From AP-15 sp963724435 (GTDB lineage: Bacteria; Pseudomonadota; Alphaproteobacteria; ATCC43930; CGMCC-115725), in contig CAVRUN010000019.1 in NCBI GenBank assembly GCA_963724435.1, positions 62,001-126,000 of the forward strand: 64,000 bases of DNA, in the 5' to 3' direction. The translations under genes and the position numbers were made by a program. Below the pieces are notes generated by a model, which was not told the origin of the DNA, ran no database searches, and worked only from the letters and a program-made list of their open reading frames with translations. Positions 40,432-48,666 of the stretch are shown piece after piece (position 1 is the stretch's first letter; each line of letters begins with the position of its first letter).

Positions 40432-42693
40432 TTAAAACTCCTTTTTGAGGCCGACGTAGATGGAGCGACGCGGTCCGTATTGGTTGGAGAATTCCCCGAC
40501 GCCGGTCATGCTGCGTATCAGATAGATCCTGTCGAGCAAGTTGATGATTGCAAGACGCACGGTGACCGGCCCGCCCCAACTTGCCGGAAAGACATGCGAG
40601 ATCCCGAGGTTCACCTGCTGATAAGACGGAACCGTGGCACCATTGTAGGTAAGGTCGCCAGATCCGGTGCGCAGACCGGAGCCGGCCACCATGTCGGCGC
40701 TAAACCGGGTGCCGTGCCACAGATACGCCACCCCGCTGGAAGCAGTTTTGAGCTGGCTGTGATCGGTGTTGACAAGCCCGCCATCGGCCGATTCGAGATC
40801 GGAAGGGCTGAAGTTGAATTGAGCCGATTCAATGCCCTTCGCCAACTGGTTGGCGATCGCCAGATTGCCATAGAAGGTGAAATTTCCGCGCGTGTAGTCG
40901 GTCGTCAGCTCCACGCCCTTGTTGATGCCGATCTTGTAGTTGAACGGCGTCAGAACGATCGGTGCACCGAACTGCCCTTCGTCGAGCAGGTTGTGCGCAA
41001 ATTTGTAATAGGCGTCGAGGCCCGCGGTGAGGTAGGTGAACGCCTGCTGTTTGACGCCAATGTCGAGATAATTCGCGCTTTCGTTTAGGATCGGTGAATT
41101 CTCGGTGGATGCGGGTGCCCCAGTAGTGTTCGCAAAGGGGGCGAGATTCGCCGTCGCGACCAACTCCTGCGGCGGCGGCGTGAAATACCGGGCGTACCCG
41201 GCGTGAAACGTTGTCGTCGGCGTTGCCTGCCACACCATGTTCAGGCGCGGGCTCAGCTGACTGCCCATCGTATAGCCGTTAACCACATCGAACCGGGCTC
41301 CGTAATTGACGGTAAGCTTTGGCAGCGCTTTCCATTCGTCCTGGAGATAGGCGCTATAGGTAAAACTGGTTTTGGCGCTGCTCGCCGAAATATAGGTTGG
41401 TGTCGTGTCATAGATCGGATTTCCAAAACTGTCGGTGCCGATCTGGTCGAGCACTGCCGCGTTGGTATCCGAGGTCACATGTTCGGCAGTGAAGAGAAGG
41501 CCGCCGCGCAAGGTGTGGTTAGGCGCCAGCCGATAGGTTCCCTCCGCCTGAAGGTTGTTGGCCAGGCTAGTGCGCCCGGCGTCCTCGCCAATGCCATTGA
41601 AGGCGAGATCGCCGAACAGATCCGGATAGTAATGCAGAAAGCTATACTTGGTTATGTCCGATACCTGGAAATCAAAATGCGATGAAGTATGCAGAAATGA
41701 GACTGCGCCGAACTGGCTGCCTTCGACCTGGAACTCGGTGAGGCTGGAGGAGCTGAACGCCGAAGCAGGCGTGTTGTTGACAGCGGTAATGCCGGGAAAC
41801 GTCGACTGGTCCGGGGTATTTGGTATCTGAAAATCGCCGTTGAAAAAGCCCCAAAAGACGCTGACCCTGTCGTTGGCGTCGATGATCTTGTCAATACGGG
41901 CGAAATCGTGGGTCTGCTCGGTTCGGTCGTGGATCTGATAGTATTTCGATGTGACGTCGTTGATGCCATTTATGCTTTGGTAGTAGTCCCCTGTCGCGTA
42001 ATAGCTGTAGCCGTCGACAACGCCGCCTGCTTCGAAGTTCGGATTGAGGGTGGTATAGCTGCCGCCATACATTTCGACGGAACGGCCCGGGTTGAAAAGG
42101 CCGTTCTTGCTCTGAATGTCGATAATGCCGGCGGTCCGCAGACCATACTCCGCCGGCAGCGAACCTGTAATCAGCGACATCGACTGGACGAAGCGAAGGC
42201 TCAAATCCTGCCCGAAGAAGCTCACCCCATCGGGAATAATCACGCCATCGATGCGATACTGAACGTTCAAGTGTTCGTCGCGGACATGAATACCGCCATT
42301 GGCCAGATTGTCTTGGTCAACGCCAGGCATTTGCAGGATGGCACTGTCGATCGGAGTGTTTTGCCCTTCCGGCAAATTCTGGATGGCGGCTGGCCCCATC
42401 GTGTATTTCGTGGCGCCGATCGCCGGCTCGATGTTGATGCGCGCCTGATTGAGCTGTTTGGCTATGACGGTGATATCGGGGAGCGATAAGCCGCTCTCGG
42501 AAGCCGAGGGGGTCGCGCCCGGGGTCGGCGGGTTTTGCGCCACCAGCAGAGGAGCATTCGACCCACCGGCATCGCCACTCGTGAATGGCGATAAGCCGCT
42601 CAGCAGGACCGGGGCGTCCGCCGCCCCGGCATTACCCGCGGAAAAGAGAGTGATGATGCCAATCGCACCCAATGCAAATGCAGTTTGCCGCAT
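40432..42693 (-). CDS. TonB-dependent outer-membrane receptor
   Basis: The 753 residues have a signal peptide of about 24 residues ending AGNAGA. A possible TonB-box region lies around LPDITVIAK (~72-80). The plug has IDSAILQMPGVDQD and LNVQYRIDGVIIPDGVSFFG, and the long barrel ends in SIYVGLKKEF with the terminal Phe used by BamA. It is transcribed ahead of exbB-exbD-tonB, so the system has its own motor. A Zur-like palindrome lies 22 bases before the ATG, and a His-rich protein is encoded nearby, so zinc or another divalent metal is the favoured but unproven cargo. No iron-siderophore genes are close. Confidence 0.92.
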   Translation of the reverse strand: MRQTAFALGAIGIITLFSAGNAGAADAPVLLSGLSPFTSGDAGGSNAPLLVAQNPPTPGATPSASESGLSLPDITVIAKQLNQARINIEPAIGATKYTMGPAAIQNLPEGQNTPIDSAILQMPGVDQDNLANGGIHVRDEHLNVQYRIDGVIIPDGVSFFGQDLSLRFVQSMSLITGSLPAEYGLRTAGIIDIQSKNGLFNPGRSVEMYGGSYTTLNPNFEAGGVVDGYSYYATGDYYQSINGINDVTSKYYQIHDRTEQTHDFARIDKIIDANDRVSVFWGFFNGDFQIPNTPDQSTFPGITAVNNTPASAFSSSSLTEFQVEGSQFGAVSFLHTSSHFDFQVSDITKYSFLHYYPDLFGDLAFNGIGEDAGRTSLANNLQAEGTYRLAPNHTLRGGLLFTAEHVTSDTNAAVLDQIGTDSFGNPIYDTTPTYISASSAKTSFTYSAYLQDEWKALPKLTVNYGARFDVVNGYTMGSQLSPRLNMVWQATPTTTFHAGYARYFTPPPQELVATANLAPFANTTGAPASTENSPILNESANYLDIGVKQQAFTYLTAGLDAYYKFAHNLLDEGQFGAPIVLTPFNYKIGINKGVELTTDYTRGNFTFYGNLAIANQLAKGIESAQFNFSPSDLESADGGLVNTDHSQLKTASSGVAYLWHGTRFSADMVAGSGLRTGSGDLTYNGATVPSYQQVNLGISHVFPASWGGPVTVRLAIINLLDRIYLIRSMTGVGEFSNQYGPRRSIYVGLKKEF

Positions 42694-42715
42694 GCCTCAA
42701 ATCCGCTGCTTGTCC

Positions 42716-42733
42716 GTTACTATATAACGTAAC
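42716..42733. promoter_or_regulatory. Zur-like palindromic operator between the receptor gene and the plug-like gene
   Basis: GTTACTATATAAC at 42716-42728 matches the proteobacterial Zur core GTTATAATATAAC at 11 of 13 positions as I remember that consensus. It also forms an outer repeat GTTAC-N8-GTAAC to 42733. It is AT-rich in a GC-rich setting and lies 22 bases upstream of the receptor start, where a repressor would block transcription. Binding by Zur, rather than Fur or another regulator, is inference. Confidence 0.5.
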
Positions 42734-42873
42734 CAACGACGCGAGCGGCAAGCAAGCTAATAAACCGCCCCGCCCCTGGCGAGCTGGCTCGGCGATGGGC
42801 GGAGGGGTAGCGCCACAAAGGGGGTTACCGCCCTCAGCTTGAAAGATTAGACAAGCGTCTTAACTGGTCCGTA

Positions 42874-43143
42874 GTGAAGCAAACGATCTTGTTTTGCACG
42901 GCGGTGGGCATCGTGGCTTGCGCTGACCAACAGCCGCCGTCGGATTATCAGGCGACCGCGCGCCGGCTTGACCAAGCGCGTGCTGAGATCGCCCCGCCAC
43001 TGGGCGCGACGCTGTATACGCTCGATCCGAGCCGCTTACGCGATCAGCCAGGTCGAGAAAACCGTCCCCTAGGCGACGCGCTGCTGCAACTCCCCGGCGT
43101 TTCGCTGGGTCGCGACGGTCAGTTGGGCGTACGCGGTCAGTAG
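42874..43143 (+). CDS. Plug-only fragment of a TonB-dependent receptor with lipoprotein-like leader
   Basis: From a GTG, 89 residues run to a TAG. The leader MKQTILFCTAVGIVACADQ ends in a lipobox-like VAC. The rest aligns by eye with the start of the plug of the divergent receptor: RRLDQARAEIAPPLGATLYT against KQLNQARINIEPAIGATKYT, and LGDALLQLPGVSLGRDGQ against IDSAILQMPGVDQDNLAN. It stops at LGVRGQ, where the plug of a full receptor would continue. It is either the remnant of a second receptor or a short functional plug-like lipoprotein. No barrel sequence follows. Confidence 0.68.
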   Translation: MKQTILFCTAVGIVACADQQPPSDYQATARRLDQARAEIAPPLGATLYTLDPSRLRDQPGRENRPLGDALLQLPGVSLGRDGQLGVRGQ

Positions 43144-43193
43144 GGGGCCTCTACGATTGCGAAAGATCTCGGAAACAGAAAGGAAATGAACTG

Positions 43194-43547
43194 ATGACCA
43201 GCTGTTCTGCCGAACAACATGCCGGCCATACGCATCGACACGGTGCCGGCTGCGGCCACCAAGCAGTGCGCCATGAGGGGCATGTCGACTACCTTCATGA
43301 GGGCCACCTGCATCATCCGCATGATGATCATGTGGATGAGCATGTGATCGAGGTTTCGGCCGAGAACCCGGACCGCTGCACCTCCGGTCACGGCTGCGGC
43401 GGTCACGACGCCGCTCATGTTCACGGCCCGAATTGCGGCCATGAGGCGGTGCCGCACGGCGATCATACGGACTATCGTGTCGGCGACCATTTGCATCATC
43501 CGCATAGCGGACATTGCGATGACCACGGTCCTTTGCCGCTAACCTGA
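43194..43547 (+). CDS. Histidine-rich metal-binding protein with two repeat units
   Basis: The 117 residues include 27 His and several Cys. Two homologous units are seen, residues ~12-50 and ~75-111. Each has GCGH- or NCGH-, a GDH/EGHxDY core and the shared HLHHPH (at about 39 and 99), followed by a H-x-D-x-H-like end. No signal peptide is present, so it is probably a cytoplasmic metal buffer or chaperone. AAGGAA precedes the ATG by a normal distance. It is 50 bases after the plug-like gene and probably co-transcribed, near a TonB system. Zn2+, Ni2+ or Co2+ are likely ligands. Confidence 0.85.
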   Translation: MTSCSAEQHAGHTHRHGAGCGHQAVRHEGHVDYLHEGHLHHPHDDHVDEHVIEVSAENPDRCTSGHGCGGHDAAHVHGPNCGHEAVPHGDHTDYRVGDHLHHPHSGHCDDHGPLPLT

Positions 43548-43747
43548 ACGGGTCCGCAAAACTGATCGCAAAGTATCGCGGGGTCTAGACAGCCGGCGAG
43601 GTCTGCCCCGGTGACGCGGCAAAGGCGCTGAGGGTGGCCCCGCCACGACGATGCTCTAGCATCCGCGCCTGAGCCGCTCCGCAGCCCCGAGCTTCAGTTT
43701 TACGACTGCGATGTCACCTGCGATGGCAGCCGGCGGGAAAAACCTCG

Positions 43748-44659
43748 TCAGGCGTAATAGTCTGCGATCGCCCCCCAGGCGGCGCTCTCATTCCAGCCTG
43801 GCGGATGCACCGGGTCAGTGTTGATGCGGACGAGTGGCTCGGGAAAATCTGTCTGATGGGCTAGGACGACGCGGCAATTAAGCCGGCTGCGTTGGCCGAT
43901 TTCGCGCGCGAACCGCTCGGCAAACGCGCCCTGGGTCTCGACATAGCCGCTCGGGTTAGCGCGCATAAAGCCGGCGCCGGCCGCGACGTTTTCGCTAAAG
44001 CCGGCGTAAGCCGCGGCCAACAGATCAACATGGATGTTGTCGCGGACGTAAGCCGGGGTGCGCACCTCGGCAGCCTGACCGGCTTGCCATTGGCGGATCA
44101 GATAGGCGCAGAAACGAGGCTCTTCGAACGGGCCAAATGGATTCGGGATGACGAACTTGCCGAGCGGCAGACCGGCCGCCTCACAATGGAACCGGACGAG
44201 GTCGGCGGTTAAGGCCTTCGACACCCCGTAAGGCGAGAAGGCTGGCAACGGAGCGGTTCCGGCCCCCTCATCGGCTTCGAACACACTGCCGGTCAGCACC
44301 ACGCCGCGCAGCCCGCGCATCGCCGCTACGACTTCGGCGAAGTTGCGGGTATTTGCGGCAAGCGCACCCGCGACATCAAAGGCAGGCGAGCGATAGTCGC
44401 CGACTTCTGCGGCGTGATGACACAACAAATCCCAGCTGCCGGATCGGCAGAGATCGAGAAATCCGGCGTCGCCAAAAGAGGAACCAAAACTACATTCGGC
44501 CACCTCGCCGAGCTGCGCCACCCGCGCGGCCCGCACATCGGCGCGATAGTCTGCGCACCCGCGGCGCAACGGCGTCACTACGTCATGCCCAGCGGCGGCG
44601 AGCGCGCGCGCGAACCACAGGCCGGTAAACGAACTCGCCCCGGTCAGCAGAATCCTCAC
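43748..44659 (-). CDS. NAD-dependent epimerase/dehydratase (extended SDR), last gene of the sugar operon
   Basis: The 303 residues begin MRILLTGASSFTGLWFARAL, the extended-SDR Gly motif. The catalytic VLTGSVFEADEG region comes next, then FSPYGVSKALTADL with Tyr-x3-Lys. VIPNPFGPFEEPRF and DNIHVDLL match nucleotide-sugar-modifying SDRs such as 4-ketoreductases. It overlaps the 3,5-epimerase-like gene by four bases, so it probably performs a late reduction step of the same activated sugar. Confidence 0.87.
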   Translation of the reverse strand: MRILLTGASSFTGLWFARALAAAGHDVVTPLRRGCADYRADVRAARVAQLGEVAECSFGSSFGDAGFLDLCRSGSWDLLCHHAAEVGDYRSPAFDVAGALAANTRNFAEVVAAMRGLRGVVLTGSVFEADEGAGTAPLPAFSPYGVSKALTADLVRFHCEAAGLPLGKFVIPNPFGPFEEPRFCAYLIRQWQAGQAAEVRTPAYVRDNIHVDLLAAAYAGFSENVAAGAGFMRANPSGYVETQGAFAERFAREIGQRSRLNCRVVLAHQTDFPEPLVRINTDPVHPPGWNESAAWGAIADYYA

Positions 44660-45222
44660 CGGCAGCCCCGCAAAGCTGCGGCGTCAGGCCTAGTCGGATC
44701 ATAGTCGGGCCATTCGCGATCCTTGGCCGACATCTCCTGGGGCGGCATCGGCCAATTAATCCCGAATTGCGGATCGTCAAACCGCACCCCGCGCTCGGTT
44801 GCCGGGGAATAGAAGGCGCTCACCAAATAGAGCGCTTCGGCGTCGTTAGTCAAAGTCAGGAAGCCATGCGCGAAACCGCGCGGGACGTACATCATGACCC
44901 GGTTTTCGGCGCTGAGATCGGCCCCGAACCATTTCAAATAGCTCGGACTGTCGGGCCGCAAATCGACAATGACATCGTGCAGCGCGCCGCGGATGCAGCG
45001 TACGACCTTTACCTCGGCGGCGGGCGGCAATTGCAAATGCATGCCGCGCAAGGTCCCACGCGCCGCGGTCAGTGAGTTGTTGACTTGGACGAAATGGGTT
45101 TCGAGCCCAGCCTCGGCAAATTCGCGCTCGCAAAAAAAACGAGCGAAAAAGCCGCGATGATCGCCGCGCTTTTCGAGCTCGATCAGATAGGCGCCTTCGA
45201 GAGGCGTCGAAACGAATTTCAC
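44656..45222 (-). CDS. dTDP-4-dehydrorhamnose 3,5-epimerase family protein (RfbC-like)
   Basis: The 188 residues form a cupin of the RmlC/RfbC class. FVSTPLEGAYLIELEKRGDHRGFFARFF is the N-terminal substrate region, RGMHLQLPPAAEVKVVRC carries the catalytic His, and YVPRGFAHGFLTLTNDAEALYLVSAFYSP carries the Tyr. These enzymes flip C3 and/or C5 of 4-keto nucleotide sugars. No rmlA, rmlB or rmlD is here; the cytidylyltransferase upstream suggests a CDP-linked rather than dTDP-linked substrate. Both ends overlap neighbours by four bases. Confidence 0.9.
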   Translation of the reverse strand: MKFVSTPLEGAYLIELEKRGDHRGFFARFFCEREFAEAGLETHFVQVNNSLTAARGTLRGMHLQLPPAAEVKVVRCIRGALHDVIVDLRPDSPSYLKWFGADLSAENRVMMYVPRGFAHGFLTLTNDAEALYLVSAFYSPATERGVRFDDPQFGINWPMPPQEMSAKDREWPDYDPTRPDAAALRGCR

Positions 45223-46289
45223 GCCGGCACGCCGCCCAACAAGGCATCACGCCAGCGCAGCGACGGCGACAGCAGGCCCTGCGAGATCAGGTGGTCGAGC
45301 GTCTTCAGTCGGATCAGAGGCGAATTGCGAAAATCCTTGTCAGCAAAACCCATGCTTTCGAGACCGGATTTCAGCCGCTCGATGCTGTCAGTGAGTGTCG
45401 AGACGGGCTGGTGCCCTGGCGCAAGCTGCCGAAACAGTGAGAAGTCGACGCGGTAGGAGCGTTTGTCGGGCGGCGCCTGGCGGTTGATCGAAAGTCCGGT
45501 TCCCGGGACAGCCTCTGCCACCGCCTCCGCCAGATCCTTGACCCGGTAGTTCCACTCATCCGATCCGGCATTGACCGACAGCATCTCGCCGCCCGCCACT
45601 GAATCGCGGGTGATCGCCCATTCGATGGCGCGCGCCATGTCGCTGACATCGACTAACGGCCGCCACGGCGTACCATCGGAAAGCACGGTGATCTCGCCGC
45701 TGGCGAGAGCGCAGGCGACAAAATCGTTGAGCACCAAATCAAGCCGCAGCCGGCCGCTCATGCCGCACGCAGTGGCAAAGCGCAGACAGGTGATCGTCAT
45801 GCTGCCGGCGTTCATGCCTGCGAGCCCGCGTTCGGTCGCGACCTTCGAGCGGGCATATGCGGTCAGCGGATTGACTTCGTCGTCTTCCCGCCGTGGGCCG
45901 CCCTCGGCAAAGCCATAAATCGAGCACGACGAGGCGAAAACGAACGCGCCGACGCCGGCCTCGCGCGCGAGCCGGGCCAAACGCAAACTCGCCTGCGCAT
46001 TGATCTCGTCGGTGACCTGCTCGAACCGGTTCCCCATCGGGTCGTTCGACACGGCCGCCAAATGGACGACCGCATCGACGCCGTCGAGCAGTTCCGGCGA
46101 GATGTCACGGACATCGCCATAATATTGGCGGGTCAAACGCGTCTCGGGCAGCGCTTCTACGCCGGTCAGACAATGTGCAAAAAATCCGCTGTCGTGGCCG
46201 AAGATCTCCGCTGTCGGCATGACGCTGCGCAAATGGCCGACCAGCTTCGCGCCGACATAGCCCAAATTACCGGTAATCAGGATTCGCAT
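45219..46289 (-). CDS. NAD-dependent epimerase/dehydratase (extended SDR)
   Basis: The 356 residues start at the ATG next to MRILITGNLGYVGAKLVGHL. Catalytic features are FASSCSIYGFAEGG and NPLTAYARSKVATE (Tyr-x3-Lys). WRPLVDVSDMARAIEWAI is typical of nucleotide-sugar dehydratases and epimerases. Given its place between the cytidylyltransferase and the 3,5-epimerase, it may be the enzyme that makes or reshapes the keto sugar. The cytidylyltransferase ends 11 bases upstream. A longer frame to 46385 runs into that gene and is not used. Confidence 0.89.
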   Translation of the reverse strand: MRILITGNLGYVGAKLVGHLRSVMPTAEIFGHDSGFFAHCLTGVEALPETRLTRQYYGDVRDISPELLDGVDAVVHLAAVSNDPMGNRFEQVTDEINAQASLRLARLAREAGVGAFVFASSCSIYGFAEGGPRREDDEVNPLTAYARSKVATERGLAGMNAGSMTITCLRFATACGMSGRLRLDLVLNDFVACALASGEITVLSDGTPWRPLVDVSDMARAIEWAITRDSVAGGEMLSVNAGSDEWNYRVKDLAEAVAEAVPGTGLSINRQAPPDKRSYRVDFSLFRQLAPGHQPVSTLTDSIERLKSGLESMGFADKDFRNSPLIRLKTLDHLISQGLLSPSLRWRDALLGGVPA

Positions 46290-46300
46290 GCGACGACAGC

Positions 46301-47071
46301 TTACCAGATCTTCCAAGGCGCTCGTCCCTCCGCCCACAACTCCTCGAGGAATCGCTTGTCGCGCAACGTATCCATCGGCTGCCAAAAGCCGTGGTGGTGA
46401 TAGACTGTCAGCTGGTCGTCTTCCGCCAGCCGCTCCATCGGCTCGCGCTCCCAGATCGAGCCATCGCCGTCGATGTAGTCACCAACCTGCGGCGAAAGAA
46501 CGAAGAACCCGCCATTGATCCAGCCGCCATCCCCGATCGGCTTTTCCTGAAATCCGGTGACACGGTTGCCTTCGAGACGCAATGAGCCGAATCGTCCGGG
46601 CGGCTGTGTTGCCGTGACGGTCGCCAGACGCCGCTCCTCGCGGTGGAGAGCGATCGCTTTGGAGATATCGACATCGCCGACGCCATCGCCATAGGTCAGG
46701 CAGAAGGCCGGATCCTCGGCGACAAACGGGAGGATTCGCTTTATGCGCCCTCCAATCATCGTCTCATCGCCGGTGTTGATCAGCGTAACCCGCCACGGTT
46801 CGACCGCTGCTGTATGGATGTGCATCGAATTATCCCGCATGTCGAAGGTGACATCGGAATTATGGAGGAAATAATTCGCAAACCATTCTTTTATTACATA
46901 GCCTTTATAGCCAAGGCAGACGATGAATTCGTCGATGCCGTGCGCCGTGTAAATCTTCATGATGTGCCACAAGATCGGCTTGCCGCCGATCTCGATCATT
47001 GGCTTTGGACGGTGTTCGGTCTCTTCGGCGAACCGAGTACCAAGACCACCCGCAAGAATGACAGCTTTCAT
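46301..47071 (-). CDS. rfbF: Glucose-1-phosphate cytidylyltransferase
   Basis: This 256-residue nucleotidyltransferase has the N-terminal KAVILAGGLGTRFAEET followed by RPKPMIEIGGKPILWHIM (product and metal site). TYGDGVGDVDI holds the Asp that binds Mg2+, and GWINGGFFVLSPQVGDYI and VYHHHGFWQPMDTLRDK are diagnostic for RfbF-type CDP-glucose synthesis from CTP and glucose-1-phosphate. GGGGGTG precedes the ATG at 47071. It heads a four-gene operon that should end in a CDP-activated deoxy or branched sugar for surface polysaccharide. Confidence 0.94.
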   Translation of the reverse strand: MKAVILAGGLGTRFAEETEHRPKPMIEIGGKPILWHIMKIYTAHGIDEFIVCLGYKGYVIKEWFANYFLHNSDVTFDMRDNSMHIHTAAVEPWRVTLINTGDETMIGGRIKRILPFVAEDPAFCLTYGDGVGDVDISKAIALHREERRLATVTATQPPGRFGSLRLEGNRVTGFQEKPIGDGGWINGGFFVLSPQVGDYIDGDGSIWEREPMERLAEDDQLTVYHHHGFWQPMDTLRDKRFLEELWAEGRAPWKIW

Positions 47072-47209
47072 TGAAATCACCCCCAAACCCCTGATCGCTA
47101 TTTATCATGGGCCGGAATTTTGATGCAACCGCAGGGCTCGTCGGGGACGACCGGGCGCTGCAAATCACCGGTATCGTGACCCTACGCGCGGGGGTCGGCT
47201 CGGGTTTTT

Positions 47210-47701
47210 TTAGGGGAGGTCGAACGGCGTCTTGTCTTCGGATACTCGGGCGCTGGTGAAGAAATCAGGACCGACCTCATCCGCGACTGGCTCACCCCGG
47301 CAGCGCAAGTTTCTGAGCATCCGACCGTTTTTTTCGACGGCCAAGCCCTGCTTTTCGCGCCACCCGCGGCCGACAGCGGAATAAACCAAGTAGCGGAAAG
47401 GCGGCCGATCAAAGGCGAGCCAGGCACCCCCGCCTCCGGCGAAAACCCAGCGTCCGGCCTTTACGACTTGCCGCCACTCGCCGGTCGGTGGGTAGGAGAT
47501 TTCCGGGCGCCCAGGAGGCCCGAAACGGTAGCTGAGCGACCCAGCATGTTGTTCAAGATCGCTCGAGGCGCAGACCGAGACGATTTTGTTGCCGATGGCG
47601 CAGGAAAAAATGACCCGCTCGTTGGCCGTGCATTGTGTCGGTGGCGCCGCCTGCGCCTGCCCGGCCACCAGCAAGAGAGTAACGAGACCGGAGAATTTCA
47701 T
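47210..47701 (-). CDS. Secreted protein of unknown function, coupled to a wall hydrolase
   Basis: In 163 residues a clear Sec signal peptide (MKFSGLVTLLLVAGQAQA, cleaved before APPTQC) points to the periplasm. The mature part has several Cys and strand-like segments, such as VIFSCAIGNKIVSVC and YRFGPPGRPEISYP, and no known catalytic motif. Its ATG overlaps the stop of the GH19-type hydrolase (ATGA), so the two are made together. It could modulate, anchor or inhibit the hydrolase, or be an immunity-like protein. I do not recognise the family. Confidence 0.8.
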   Translation of the reverse strand: MKFSGLVTLLLVAGQAQAAPPTQCTANERVIFSCAIGNKIVSVCASSDLEQHAGSLSYRFGPPGRPEISYPPTGEWRQVVKAGRWVFAGGGGAWLAFDRPPFRYLVYSAVGRGWREKQGLAVEKNGRMLRNLRCRGEPVADEVGPDFFTSARVSEDKTPFDLP

Positions 47702-48510
47702 GCTTCCGGCAGAATTCGGTCGCCAGTCCGATAGGCGTCGGTGAAGTCGGCGAGGCCATTACTGCCGCCATTCACCAGTCTGCGCGCCTTTTTTAGATCG
47801 TCGCTGTCGAGCGCATCGCGAATTCTCTGTTCCTTGTCTTTGAGGAACAGGGCCAGCAACTGAGATGCGATTGTCGGGTCGTTCGCCTTTTCGGGATAGT
47901 CGACAAGCTCGGCGCCGATGTCCAACTCGGCGCCGAAGGTCGTGTAGTTGACGCGACCGGTCAGCTGGATAAAGCCACGACCTTTGAAATTGTCACCGTC
48001 AGGCGCGCCGCGGTTGCCGAGATCTTTTCGCCGATCATAAAGATCGAACGGGTGGCCACCCGGGGAAGTATTAAATCGTGATTGCCCTTCGCTGATCGGC
48101 TCAAAGCTTGCGGTTTCCGCGCGAATGGTCCCCAGCGCCATTAAAATCATTGGTTTGTCCCCGAGATCGGCGTCATGCATCGCTTTCAGAACGAAGGGCA
48201 GGTTCGTCTTGATGTTGCCGAGTGGGGTTTGCGGGAACATCCGCGACACCAGCGTTGCGGTCACGCTGGCGGTGATGTCAGCGGGGACTTGCGGCGGCAG
48301 GGCTGCGGGCATGCCAAGTCTGTCGCGTGTCATCGGTCCCACGACGCCATCGGGGTTGAGGCCTTCACTCTTTTGAAAGGCGAGCACTGCTGCCTGCGTT
48401 CCGAGACCGAAATCACCATCGGCAACCCCGGGGTTGAAGCCATGCGTTTGCAGCGCTTGCTGCAAGGCAACGACGTCGGCTCCCTTTGAGTCGAGCTTCA
48501 GTAAAGCCAT
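47698..48510 (-). CDS. Peptidoglycan-binding domain plus GH19-type lysozyme/chitinase-like hydrolase
   Basis: The protein has 270 residues from an ATG with the strong ribosome-binding site AAAGGAGG. Residues ~5-60 are a PG_binding_1 repeat (LQQALQTHGFNPGVADGDFG). The catalytic part has MALGTIRAETASFEPISEG, with the Glu in a GH19-like position, and FKGRGFIQLTGRVNYTTFG, which is typical of GH19 chitinases and phage endolysins. There is no signal peptide, as in endolysins and secretion-system wall effectors. The next gene encodes a secreted partner. The enzyme should cut glycan strands of peptidoglycan. Confidence 0.88.
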   Translation of the reverse strand: MALLKLDSKGADVVALQQALQTHGFNPGVADGDFGLGTQAAVLAFQKSEGLNPDGVVGPMTRDRLGMPAALPPQVPADITASVTATLVSRMFPQTPLGNIKTNLPFVLKAMHDADLGDKPMILMALGTIRAETASFEPISEGQSRFNTSPGGHPFDLYDRRKDLGNRGAPDGDNFKGRGFIQLTGRVNYTTFGAELDIGAELVDYPEKANDPTIASQLLALFLKDKEQRIRDALDSDDLKKARRLVNGGSNGLADFTDAYRTGDRILPEA

Positions 48511-48666
48511 GACAAAGTCCTCCTTTGCGTGGTCGTTGCACTCAAGCACGATACCTGGCGAGTGCCGAATTGTCCGCTGCTACAGATTCGACAATAAATG
48601 CACCGGCGCGTGACGCCGAGATGCCCGAGAGGGTGCGATTGAAGCCGGGGATTCTCCGAGACAAAA

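Noticed and set aside
42734..42873. Possible cobalamin riboswitch before the TonB receptor or plug-like gene
   Set aside because: The conserved B12-box type sequence and core helices could not be found on either strand.
43194..43547. CRISPR-like short repeats
   Set aside because: The repeats are imperfect, in frame and code for His-rich units; there are no equal spacers or cas genes.
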